7,747 nt of DNA from assembly GCA_945949385.1 (NCBI GenBank), contig CAMFEL010000101.1:1-7747 (forward strand), in the 5' to 3' direction. The notes under the pieces were generated by a model. It did not search any database. It had not been told where the DNA came from and was given only the letters and a program-made list of their open reading frames with translations. This stretch comes from an uncultured Clostridia bacterium. GTDB taxonomy: Bacteria; Bacillota; Clostridia; Oscillospirales; CAG-272. Positions 1 through 6,157 of the stretch are shown one piece after another. The translations under genes were made by a program, and so were the position numbers. How positions within the stretch are numbered: position 1 is the first letter of the stretch; each line of letters opens with the position of its first letter.

Positions 1-48
1 TATATAATCAAATAAACTGGGCTCGCATAACGAAAGGAGCGGGGATTT

Positions 49-909
49 ATGATAAAAACCTGTGTCAGCAGCTACGGCTTCGGTTGGTACAACAACGAAA
101 GTCAGCTCGGCGTTCTCGGCGTTGTGGAAAAAGCAGCGGAAATGGGAATAGACTCCATGGAGTTTACGGAAAGCGAATACACCACACTTGAAAAAGCGCC
201 TGAACTTCGGGCAAAATGCGAAGAGGTCGGTATTACTCCCGTTGCTTTCTGTGTCGGAGCAAATTTTTCCACCGGTGACTCCGCAAAGCTTAAGGACGAA
301 ATAAATAGAGTACAGGGACTTTGCGATATTGCAAAAGCCATGGGCGTTTCAATGCTTCGCCACGATGTTGCATACGGTCCCATAGAGTGCGGAAGATCCA
401 CAAGCTATGAGCGCTCCATACCTCAGCTTGCCGCTGCTGTCACCGAAGTGACAAAATACGCGGAGCAGCTCGGTATCAGAACCATGACAGAAAATCACGG
501 CTTTTTCTCTCAGGACGCCCTTCGCGTTGAAAAACTTGTCTGCACGGTTGATCACCCAAATTTCGGTGCTCTCGTTGACATCGGCAACTTCATGTGTGCC
601 GATGAAGACCCGGTACACAGTGTGGGGATTATGGCTCCTTACGCTTTCCATGTTCACTGCAAGGACTTCTATTTCAGAAGCGGTATGGAAATTGACCCCG
701 GCGAGGGATGGCTTACCACAAGAGGCGGCAACAAGCTGCGCGGATGCACCCTGGGCTTCGGCAATGCAAAAGCCGCTCAAAGCATTGGCATACTCAAAAG
801 AAGCGGCTACGACGGATATATGTCCGTAGAATACGAGGGCGGAGAGGACGCGCTTTGGGGCATACGAGTAAGCCTTGACAATCTTAAAAGATTTATTGAA
901 ATGGGATAA
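49..909 (+). CDS. Sugar phosphate isomerase/epimerase-like TIM-barrel protein (xylose isomerase-like family)
   Basis: This 286-residue protein has the usual length and motif order of the xylose isomerase-like (AP_endonuc_2) TIM-barrel family, whose members isomerise or epimerise sugars, inositols or sugar phosphates in the cytoplasm using a divalent metal. The four expected metal ligands are visible: E148 in TMTENHG, D177 in LVDIGNF, H203 in HVHCKDF and E261 in SVEYEGGED. K205-D206 after the histidine is also typical. The start is set by AAAGGAG at 33-39, 9 nt before the ATG. A TATAAT at 3-8 could be a -10 box, but its -35 would lie outside the window. The stop is followed 2 nt later by the next start, so the two genes are probably co-translated. 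The substrate cannot be read from the sequence, and no sugar transporter or kinase is in view. The family is secure, the exact reaction unknown. Confidence 0.9.
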   Translation: MIKTCVSSYGFGWYNNESQLGVLGVVEKAAEMGIDSMEFTESEYTTLEKAPELRAKCEEVGITPVAFCVGANFSTGDSAKLKDEINRVQGLCDIAKAMGVSMLRHDVAYGPIECGRSTSYERSIPQLAAAVTEVTKYAEQLGIRTMTENHGFFSQDALRVEKLVCTVDHPNFGALVDIGNFMCADEDPVHSVGIMAPYAFHVHCKDFYFRSGMEIDPGEGWLTTRGGNKLRGCTLGFGNAKAAQSIGILKRSGYDGYMSVEYEGGEDALWGIRVSLDNLKRFIEMG

Positions 910-911
910 AT

Positions 912-1625
912 ATGAAAAAAGGAAAAATCAACTCCGAACTGCCCTTTGTTGAGGAAATCTCTGAGACAAATAACGCAGCGCCCCGCAGCCGGAAAAAGAA
1001 GATAATTATTATTGCGTTTGCCGCCATGCTTCTGCTGGGTGTCATAAGCGCCGTTATACTGTATGTGGTACCTGCCGTATCCGACAGAATCGAAAGCACG
1101 CCCAAAGACACTGGAGACGCGGCCGACACCGTAGGTATGTACGGAAGCCAGTCAAGCTATCTGCACTACCCCATAGATGACGAGCTTGACCCTTTTTCCG
1201 TTGAGGAATATACACAGCTTGACCGCTCTGTGCATTATGTCAGAAACGGTGAGGCAGTAGCTCTTACAGACGAAAACATAGACGATTACGGCGACGATGT
1301 AAAGTTTTTCGTTATGTATTTTTATTATGTAATAACCGGCGATTACGAAACCTATAATTCCCTGTTTACGGATGATTATTATAAGACAGCAGAGCCGTAT
1401 TACAGCTTCACTCCGCAGATGGTGTATGATATTGAAACAGAGTATCTGGGAGAGAGCGACGAAAGCGGGGGCACCGTATATAAATACGATGTAAGCTATA
1501 AAATATTTCGAAATAACGGTACCTTCCGCAACGACATCGGAAGCGACGCTTCAAAAACGCTGTATTTTGAGCTTATAGAGCAGGACGGAAAAATACTTAT
1601 TGACAAAATCGACTATTACAGATGA
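912..1625 (+). CDS. Single-pass membrane-anchored protein of unknown function
   Basis: I do not recognise a named family for this 237-residue protein. Residues 1-30 are hydrophilic and end in a basic stretch (PRSRKKK). Residues 31-54 are strongly hydrophobic (IIIIAFAAMLLLGVISAVILY), a single membrane anchor. The positive-inside rule puts the rest outside the cell. The outer part is acidic and tyrosine-rich: a linker to about residue 85, then a compact domain (about 110-237) with alternating aromatic strands that ends in a charged strand (KILIDKIDYYR). That shape could be an NTF2-like/DUF4878-type fold, but this is only an impression. The ATG lies 2 nt after the isomerase stop and has no strong ribosome binding site, only a weak GGGATAA, so translation is probably coupled to the upstream gene. 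A terminator hairpin starts 3 nt after the stop codon. The reading frame is secure, the function is not. Confidence 0.85.
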   Translation: MKKGKINSELPFVEEISETNNAAPRSRKKKIIIIAFAAMLLLGVISAVILYVVPAVSDRIESTPKDTGDAADTVGMYGSQSSYLHYPIDDELDPFSVEEYTQLDRSVHYVRNGEAVALTDENIDDYGDDVKFFVMYFYYVITGDYETYNSLFTDDYYKTAEPYYSFTPQMVYDIETEYLGESDESGGTVYKYDVSYKIFRNNGTFRNDIGSDASKTLYFELIEQDGKILIDKIDYYR

Positions 1626-1628
1626 TAC

Positions 1629-1660
1629 GAAAAACTCAGGGTGTGTACCCTGAGTTTTTC
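1629..1660. terminator. Bidirectional Rho-independent terminator between convergent genes
   Basis: A perfect 14-bp inverted repeat (1629-1642 with 1647-1660) encloses a 4-nt GTGT loop. Each strand reads an A-run, a GC-containing core (CTCAGGGT/ACCCTGAG) and then a run of five T. It therefore works in both directions: for the membrane protein gene ending at 1625 and for polA, which ends at 1666 on the other strand. It fills almost the whole 40-bp gap between the two genes. Confidence 0.93.
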
Positions 1661-1665
1661 TGCTT

Positions 1666-4185
1666 TTATTTCGCGTCGTACCAGTTATCTCCGATATTCA
1701 CCTCTGCCGTAAGAGGAACGCGGGTGTCGGCGGCATTTTCCATTTCGCGCACCAGTATTTCGGCCGCCTTGTCTGCGCAGTCCTTGGCAGACTCCACTAT
1801 AAGCTCGTCGTGTACCTGAAGAATGAGACGGGCGTCGATCCCCGCTTCCCGCAGGGCGCGGTCAACATTTATCATGGCAATTTTAATAATGTCCGCCGCA
1901 GTGCCCTGTATGGGGCTGTTCATTGCCACTCTTTCTCCGAAAGCCTGAAGATTTTTATTTGAAGAGGAAAGCTCGGGTATGGGACGGCGCCGACCGAATC
2001 GGGTGGTTGTATATCCCTTTTCCCGCGCATCCTTAACGGTGTTTTTCAGGTAGCTGTCAACGCCGGTAAAGGTGGCAAGATAGTTGTCGATATACTCTCT
2101 CGCCGCTTTTCTGGAAACGTGCAAATCCTGCGACAGTGAGAAATCCCCGATTCCGTAAACTATACCGAAGTTTACCGCCTTTGCCTTGGAGCGCAGCTCC
2201 TTTGTAACATTTTCAAAAGGCACGCCGAAAACCTTTGCCGCCGTAGCCGCGTGAATATCTCCGCCATCAATATATGTCTGTATCATAACCTCGTCTCCCG
2301 CTATATCAGCAAGCAGACGAAGCTCAATCTGCGAATAGTCCGCGTCTATAAGAACATGGTCGGAGTCGGTAGCCGTAAAATACCGTCTAAGCTCCGTGCC
2401 AAGCTGACCGCGCACCGGAATATTCTGCATATTGGGGTCAAGGGAGGAAAGACGTCCCGTGGCGGTGCCCGTCTGGTTAAAGCTTGTGTGTATGCGCCCC
2501 TCGCCGTCGGCAAGGGCGATAAGATTTTCGCCGTAGGTGCCTATAAGTTTAGTCACCTGACGCCAGTCAAGGATGTCTGCCACTATTTCGTGATACGGTC
2601 TCAACCGCTCCAGAATTTCAGCTCCCGTGGAATATCCCGTCTTTGTCTTTTTCCCTGCGGGAAGCCCCAATTCATCGAAAAGGACTTCGCCGAGCTGCTT
2701 GGGGGAGTTGATATTGAACTCCCTGCCTGCCTGCATAAATATTCGCTGTGCAAGCTGCTGCTGCATGTCCGTAAGCTGACCGATATACTTATGCAGACCG
2801 TCGCAATCAAGTCTGAAGCCTGCGGTTTCCATACGGGCAAGCACCGGAGACAGAGGTATTTCAATATACTGAAGCAGCGCCGTCATTCCCTGTTCCTCCA
2901 CAGCGGTTGAAAGCGGCTCTTTCAGCTTCAGCGCATACACGGCTTGCGCTCCCTCACCCTCGGGCATTTGAACTCCCAGATAACGCAGCGCGATTTTTTC
3001 GATGGGATAAGAGCTTTCTCCCGGTGACAGGAGATATGCGGCGCTCATGGTGTCAAAGGCACAATCTGCTGAAATTCCGTATGCTTCAAAAGCTTTATAA
3101 AGGCTTTTCCAATCATGGCAGATTACGGGCTTCAAAAAATGAATGCCGCGCATTTCCTCAAGGCTGATTTTATAGAGAGACCCGCCGTTTGCGGCAAAAA
3201 GGCAGCCGTCCGAGATACTGAGAGCCGTGTCTTTGCCGAGTCTGCACAGTAGATCTGCTTCTATTTCTTTTATTTCGGGCAGCTCCTCCGCCTTTGCGGA
3301 GTCGGCGCCTTTTGCGCCCGTAAGTTCAAAGCGTTTAAGCAGCGCCGAAAAGCCGAGACGGGTGAATATTTCCGTAAGCTCAGGCGTCACACCGCGGTTT
3401 TCAAGCTCATCAAGGTCAACTCCCACCGGCGCCTCCCTGCTGATTTTTGCAAGCTCGCGGGACATATAGGCAGAGTCTCTGCCGGAAATAAGCTTTTCTT
3501 TTGCGCTTTTTCCCGCGCCGCCCATATTTTCGTCGGAATAAAGTCCTTCAAGGCTTTTGCAGGCAGCAATAAGCTTCAGCGCGGTTTTTTCGCCTATTCC
3601 CGCAACTCCGGGGATATTATCGGAGGAGTCGCCCATAAGCGCCTTTACATCCACAAACTGCTCGGGGGTAACGCCGTAATCCTCAAAAAACCCGGCGGGG
3701 TCGTATATAATATCCTCTTTCGTTTTCACAAGTATTACGGAAGTACGCTCCGTAATAAGCTGAAGAGAGTCTCTGTCCCCCGTAAGGATATAGGAATGAA
3801 CATCTTCCGCTCTGTCTCCCATAGCGGCAAGAGTGCCGAGAATGTCGTCGGCCTCCCAGCCCTCACATTCGATAACGCGAAAACCCAAGGCGGCGGCAGT
3901 CTTTTTCGCCCAGGGAAGCTGGACGGCAAGATCCTCCGGCATAGGCTTTCTGGTAGCCTTATATCCCTCGTACATCTTATGTCTGAAGGTGGGGGCTTTA
4001 AGGTCAAAGGCGCAGGCAAGAAAGTCGGGAGAAAGGGAGTCAAGGTGCTTTTTCAGAATGGTTACAAAGCCGTAAACGGCGTTGGTAGGCGTTCCGTCTG
4101 CGGCACTCAGGGGACGTATCCCGTAAAAAGCCCGGTTCAGTATGCTGTTGCCGTCAACTATCAAAAGCTTTTTTTGCTCTTTCAT
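1666..4185 (-). CDS. polA: DNA polymerase I (5' nuclease + inactive 3'-5' exonuclease-like + polymerase)
   Basis: This is a complete 839-residue family A polymerase, which fills repair gaps and removes RNA primers of Okazaki fragments. The N-terminal 5' nuclease (about 6-290) has the acidic metal sites D11, D61, E111/D113/D114, D137/D139 and D186/D189, the GYKATR helix and a helix-hairpin-helix (GVAGIGEKTA). Residues about 303-440 match the exonuclease fold but lack its catalytic residues: ExoI has no DxE, the ExoII aspartate position is leucine within CHDWKSL, and no YxxxD ExoIII is seen. Only the conserved FDTM..AYLL helix remains, so the enzyme should not proofread, as in Bst and Taq. The polymerase part has motif A DYSQIE (D616), motif B RxxxKxxxFGxxYG (R665, K669, F673) and motif C QVHDE (H792, D793, E794). 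The ATG at 4185 follows AAGGA at 3 nt and GGGAG at 11 nt. The gene has its own promoter and ends at the shared terminator. Confidence 0.99.
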   Translation of the reverse strand: MKEQKKLLIVDGNSILNRAFYGIRPLSAADGTPTNAVYGFVTILKKHLDSLSPDFLACAFDLKAPTFRHKMYEGYKATRKPMPEDLAVQLPWAKKTAAALGFRVIECEGWEADDILGTLAAMGDRAEDVHSYILTGDRDSLQLITERTSVILVKTKEDIIYDPAGFFEDYGVTPEQFVDVKALMGDSSDNIPGVAGIGEKTALKLIAACKSLEGLYSDENMGGAGKSAKEKLISGRDSAYMSRELAKISREAPVGVDLDELENRGVTPELTEIFTRLGFSALLKRFELTGAKGADSAKAEELPEIKEIEADLLCRLGKDTALSISDGCLFAANGGSLYKISLEEMRGIHFLKPVICHDWKSLYKAFEAYGISADCAFDTMSAAYLLSPGESSYPIEKIALRYLGVQMPEGEGAQAVYALKLKEPLSTAVEEQGMTALLQYIEIPLSPVLARMETAGFRLDCDGLHKYIGQLTDMQQQLAQRIFMQAGREFNINSPKQLGEVLFDELGLPAGKKTKTGYSTGAEILERLRPYHEIVADILDWRQVTKLIGTYGENLIALADGEGRIHTSFNQTGTATGRLSSLDPNMQNIPVRGQLGTELRRYFTATDSDHVLIDADYSQIELRLLADIAGDEVMIQTYIDGGDIHAATAAKVFGVPFENVTKELRSKAKAVNFGIVYGIGDFSLSQDLHVSRKAAREYIDNYLATFTGVDSYLKNTVKDAREKGYTTTRFGRRRPIPELSSSNKNLQAFGERVAMNSPIQGTAADIIKIAMINVDRALREAGIDARLILQVHDELIVESAKDCADKAAEILVREMENAADTRVPLTAEVNIGDNWYDAK

Positions 4186-4230
4186 TTTTCCTTAATCTCC
4201 CGAAAAATTTTATGTCCTTATATTACCCAT

Positions 4231-4259
4231 ATTTTACAGTATTTTCGGCTGTATGTCAA
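4231..4259 (-). promoter_or_regulatory. Sigma-A-type promoter for polA
   Basis: Read on the minus strand there is a perfect -35 TTGACA (4254-4259), a 17-nt spacer and a -10 TAAAAT (4231-4236, one mismatch to TATAAT). Transcription would start near 4224, leaving a leader of about 40 nt before the polA ATG. It begins about 48 bp past the stop of the M14 peptidase gene, so polA need not depend on that gene's promoter. Within the spacer is a 5-bp dyad (TACAG at 4235-4239 and CTGTA at 4249-4253, plus-strand reading) that could be an operator. Confidence 0.8.
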
Positions 4260-4306
4260 TAAATGCGCGAAATGAAAACCGAAGCATCTGAAATATTGCA
4301 TTTGTT

Positions 4307-4897
4307 CTATATCATCATGGGTGCGCAGAACAGCATCTCTCGGATCGCGGCGTATATGGGGAAATACTTGCTCTCCCGTATAGGATTTTCCCCTTTTCCG
4401 CATTCAACGGTAAAGGAGGGACGGTCAAATTCCTTTATATACCAGTCCGTCAGTCCGCCGTAAGCCGCAAGACCCTCGGGTACGGAGACCGTATATCCCG
4501 ACAGCTTTGCAAGCTTTGCCGCAAGCTGTCCCGCACCCTCAGGCACGTGCCCTCCCGATGTGTAATATATTTCCTCGCCCTGAGAATGAAGCGTAATTAT
4601 CATAGATATTTTTTCGTTGAAGCGTATGTAGTTTGCAAGAGCGCCTGTCTCCGGCTCAGACTCGGGATATTCACCCGACCATCTTGTTGCTCCCGGAAGT
4701 ATACCTTCTTTTTCCTCAAGCTTTTTATATTCCTCAAAACCCGCGTCGTAGTTATGGTTAAGGTCTACGCCTCTGGCGTTTGCCTGCCAGCGTGAAAAAT
4801 CTCCCCCGCTCATTTTCATAAGTCTGTCAAACATGGGATTATCGCGTCCGGCGCCGTTTATCTGTATATCCGCACCGTCGGCGTTAAGCTGCGGCAC
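4307..4897 (-). CDS. M14-family zinc carboxypeptidase, C-terminal segment of a frameshifted gene
   Basis: This frame carries the second two-thirds of an M14 metallopeptidase. Counting from the GTG at 4897, visible motifs are VPQLNADG (the family's NPDG-like strand), ARGVDLNHN (residues 41-49, with the substrate-binding arginine R42), the third zinc ligand H104 in ITLHSQGEE, a tyrosine/glycine-rich specificity loop (about 143-150) and the catalytic glutamate E165 in FTVECGKGENP. Wording such as LHSQGE and TDWYIKEFDRP..TVE resembles gamma-D-glutamyl-diamino acid endopeptidases that cut peptidoglycan stem peptides. The in-frame sequence upstream of the GTG (EREICV) still looks like family sequence, so this is probably the tail of the gene starting at 5228, one frame away. 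The GTG has AAAGGGAG (4907-4914) 9 nt upstream, so separate translation is possible but unproven. No signal peptide is seen. Family call secure; intactness uncertain. Confidence 0.88.
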   Translation of the reverse strand: MPQLNADGADIQINGAGRDNPMFDRLMKMSGGDFSRWQANARGVDLNHNYDAGFEEYKKLEEKEGILPGATRWSGEYPESEPETGALANYIRFNEKISMIITLHSQGEEIYYTSGGHVPEGAGQLAAKLAKLSGYTVSVPEGLAAYGGLTDWYIKEFDRPSFTVECGKGENPIRESKYFPIYAAIREMLFCAPMMI

Positions 4898-5228
4898 AAC
4901 GCATATCTCCCTTTCCGCAAACCTGCTTTGCGGCTTTGTAGTATTCGCAGTATTCGTTGACGAAGCGCAGAAGTATCAGGGTAGTTATCCATTCCATACC
5001 GTGGTGCGCTCCAACATACAAAACGCTTTTCTCCGCACCCGCGTCGCCCAGGGTCAGCATATGAATCTTTTTTCCCAGCATAGTTTCGCCGATAGAGGTC
5101 ACGGATAGGAAACTGTAACGCTCCGCCATTATTTCTATATACTCGCATACTGCCGCATAATCGGCGGGGCGCGCAAAGTCAAGCAGAGCGCGGCCGCGGT
5201 CTATGGGCATTACATATCGCTTTGACAT
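4884..5228 (-). CDS. M14-family zinc carboxypeptidase, N-terminal segment of a frameshifted gene
   Basis: This frame encodes the first roughly 105 residues of the M14 peptidase and then runs into a TAA after a short out-of-frame tail (about GKGDMRCAAA). The key motif is GAHHGMEW at residues 74-80, with zinc ligands H76 and E79 in the HxxE arrangement, after the strand KIHMLTLG..KSVLYVG typical of the fold. Joined to the C-terminal frame by skipping one base around 4907-4922, it gives a continuous protein of about 306 residues, the normal size of an M14 catalytic domain, with all zinc and catalytic residues. Start choice: ATG at 5228 lies 9 nt after AAGGA (5238-5242). The in-frame ATG at 5234 lies only 3 nt from it, and extending to 5339 adds unlikely sequence. 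No secretion signal is apparent at the N terminus (MSKRYVMPIDRG). It may be a recent pseudogene, a sequencing error or, less likely, a split gene. Confidence 0.85.
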   Translation of the reverse strand: MSKRYVMPIDRGRALLDFARPADYAAVCEYIEIMAERYSFLSVTSIGETMLGKKIHMLTLGDAGAEKSVLYVGAHHGMEWITTLILLRFVNEYCEYYKAAKQVCGKGDMRCAAA

Positions 5229-5235
5229 ATACATT

Positions 5236-5243
5236 CTTCCTTT
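5236..5243 (-). promoter_or_regulatory. Ribosome binding site that decides the M14 peptidase start
   Basis: On the minus strand AAAGGAAG precedes two close in-frame ATGs. The AAGGA core is 3 nt from the ATG at 5234 and 9 nt from the ATG at 5228, so the second (MSKRY...) is the better start. Confidence 0.6.
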
Positions 5244-5323
5244 CTTCTTTTGTTGAATGTATATTACCGCGTTTATTTCAATATGCACACGGCACACGGC
5301 AGAAATATTTACAAATACCTCTA

Positions 5324-5352
5324 TTGCTTTCCCGTACATATTATGATAAAAT
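5324..5352 (+). promoter_or_regulatory. Candidate promoter for the membrane protein/lipoprotein operon
   Basis: TTGCTT (5324-5329, matching TTG of the -35 consensus) is separated by 17 nt from TAAAAT (5347-5352, five of six matches to the -10). A start near 5359 would leave about 20 nt before the ATG at 5380, with a GGGGTG (5370-5375) as a modest ribosome binding site. The -35 is weak, so this is a moderate call. I found no convincing promoter for the divergent peptidase gene in the same 150-bp gap. Confidence 0.42.
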
Positions 5353-5379
5353 ATTTTAAGAAATTTTTCGGGGTGTTAT

Positions 5380-6120
5380 ATGAACGGACTTCGTATACTG
5401 AAAAAATACCGGCTGGCGTCGCTTTTATCGGTGGCGGTATTCAGCCTGCTTTCCAAGCTGTGCGGAATACTGAAAACCCTGTGGGGCTCCGATGTGATGA
5501 TAACCGGCTCCGGCTCATTTATTAAATATCTGCCCAAAGCGGCAGGCTACTGCACCGTTGCGTTCAGCCTTGCGGCAACCGCCTGCTGTATTGCATCGGT
5601 CATATACGCGGATATGTATTTCGGCAGGCGAACTTCTCTGCGCACTTCGTTTATCTCTTTAGGTGCCGCCGCCTTTGCCTCCGCCCTGTCCTGTGTTTTC
5701 GACATACTTTACAACTCATACGGCATGACCTCGTCTTTGGCGCTTATTCTTACGGCGGCGGTGGATCTTGCATATATCGCGGTTGCGGCTTTCGGTTCAC
5801 TTGTGATCTCGGTAGTTTTGCAAGCCCTGCGTCCGAAAGGTTTCTCGCCCGCGCTGCCGGTCGTTCTGAGCTCCGTTCTGTACTATATCGCCCGCATATG
5901 CGATCTGACTTTTTCAAATGTGCTTCCGTTTCTGCGGGCATACGACGATGTGTCAAAAGACGAAATACTGACTATTGCGGGAGACTATATTTACTTTACG
6001 GTTTTATATCTGCTTGTGCTCTGCGCCCTTTCGCTTCTGTTTTGCGCAGTCCTCAGAAAGATCACGGGACGGCTGAAATTCAAGGTTATTAAGGTCAGAG
6101 CAGAAAGCAGCAAAGCTTGA
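5380..6120 (+). CDS. Polytopic membrane protein of unknown function
   Basis: I do not recognise a family for this 246-residue protein. It is strongly hydrophobic, with likely membrane segments near residues 11-31, 56-79, 88-110, 118-149 (long enough for one bent or two short helices), 158-177 and 203-225. The basic N terminus (MNGLRILKKYR) and the basic C-terminal tail (RKITGRLKFKVIKVR) would both be cytoplasmic under the positive-inside rule, as expected for an even number of helices. No ATP-binding, catalytic or transporter signature is visible. A ribosome binding site (GGGGTG) lies 4 nt before the ATG. The next gene follows after 37 nt on the same strand, which suggests an operon with the secreted trigger-factor-like protein. 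It could be a small structural or scaffold membrane protein, but the sequence does not settle this. Confidence 0.85.
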   Translation: MNGLRILKKYRLASLLSVAVFSLLSKLCGILKTLWGSDVMITGSGSFIKYLPKAAGYCTVAFSLAATACCIASVIYADMYFGRRTSLRTSFISLGAAAFASALSCVFDILYNSYGMTSSLALILTAAVDLAYIAVAAFGSLVISVVLQALRPKGFSPALPVVLSSVLYYIARICDLTFSNVLPFLRAYDDVSKDEILTIAGDYIYFTVLYLLVLCALSLLFCAVLRKITGRLKFKVIKVRAESSKA

Positions 6121-6140
6121 CAGATTTTCAACGCAAAGGA

Positions 6141-6153
6141 AAGGAACGGTGAT
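6141..6153 (+). promoter_or_regulatory. Ribosome binding site that decides the lipoprotein start
   Basis: Two Shine-Dalgarno-like elements lie here: AAGGA (6141-6145) and GGTGAT (6148-6153). The second matches the stretch of the anti-SD that pairs in GGAGGTGAT and is 4 nt from the ATG at 6158. AAGGA is only 3 nt from the alternative GTG at 6149, which favours the ATG. Confidence 0.5.
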
Positions 6154-6157
6154 TACT

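Noticed and set aside
349..780. 143-residue minus-strand frame opposite the isomerase gene
   Set aside because: It is fully antisense to a well-supported TIM-barrel gene with all its metal ligands. No start signal was found.
2251..2910. 219-residue open frame on the plus strand opposite polA
   Set aside because: It lies wholly inside the polA polymerase region on the opposite strand, has no ribosome binding site and no recognisable domain. It is a shadow of polA codon use.
3796..4275. 159-residue open frame on the plus strand opposite the polA 5' nuclease domain
   Set aside because: It overlaps the conserved nuclease domain and the polA promoter, and its translation looks like low-complexity antisense.
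4260..4306. Terminator between the peptidase gene and polA
   Set aside because: I looked for a stem followed by T on the minus strand and found none, so read-through from the peptidase gene into polA is possible.
4886..4925. Programmed +1 frameshift in the M14 gene
   Set aside because: There is no slippery stop context such as the CUU-UGA of prfB near the shift, and no such mechanism is known to me for this family. A plain indel is simpler.
5229..5339. N-terminal extension of the peptidase to an ATG at 5339
   Set aside because: The added 37 residues match nothing expected of M14 enzymes, would cover the intergenic promoter region, and the AAGGA at 5238-5242 points to the ATG at 5228.
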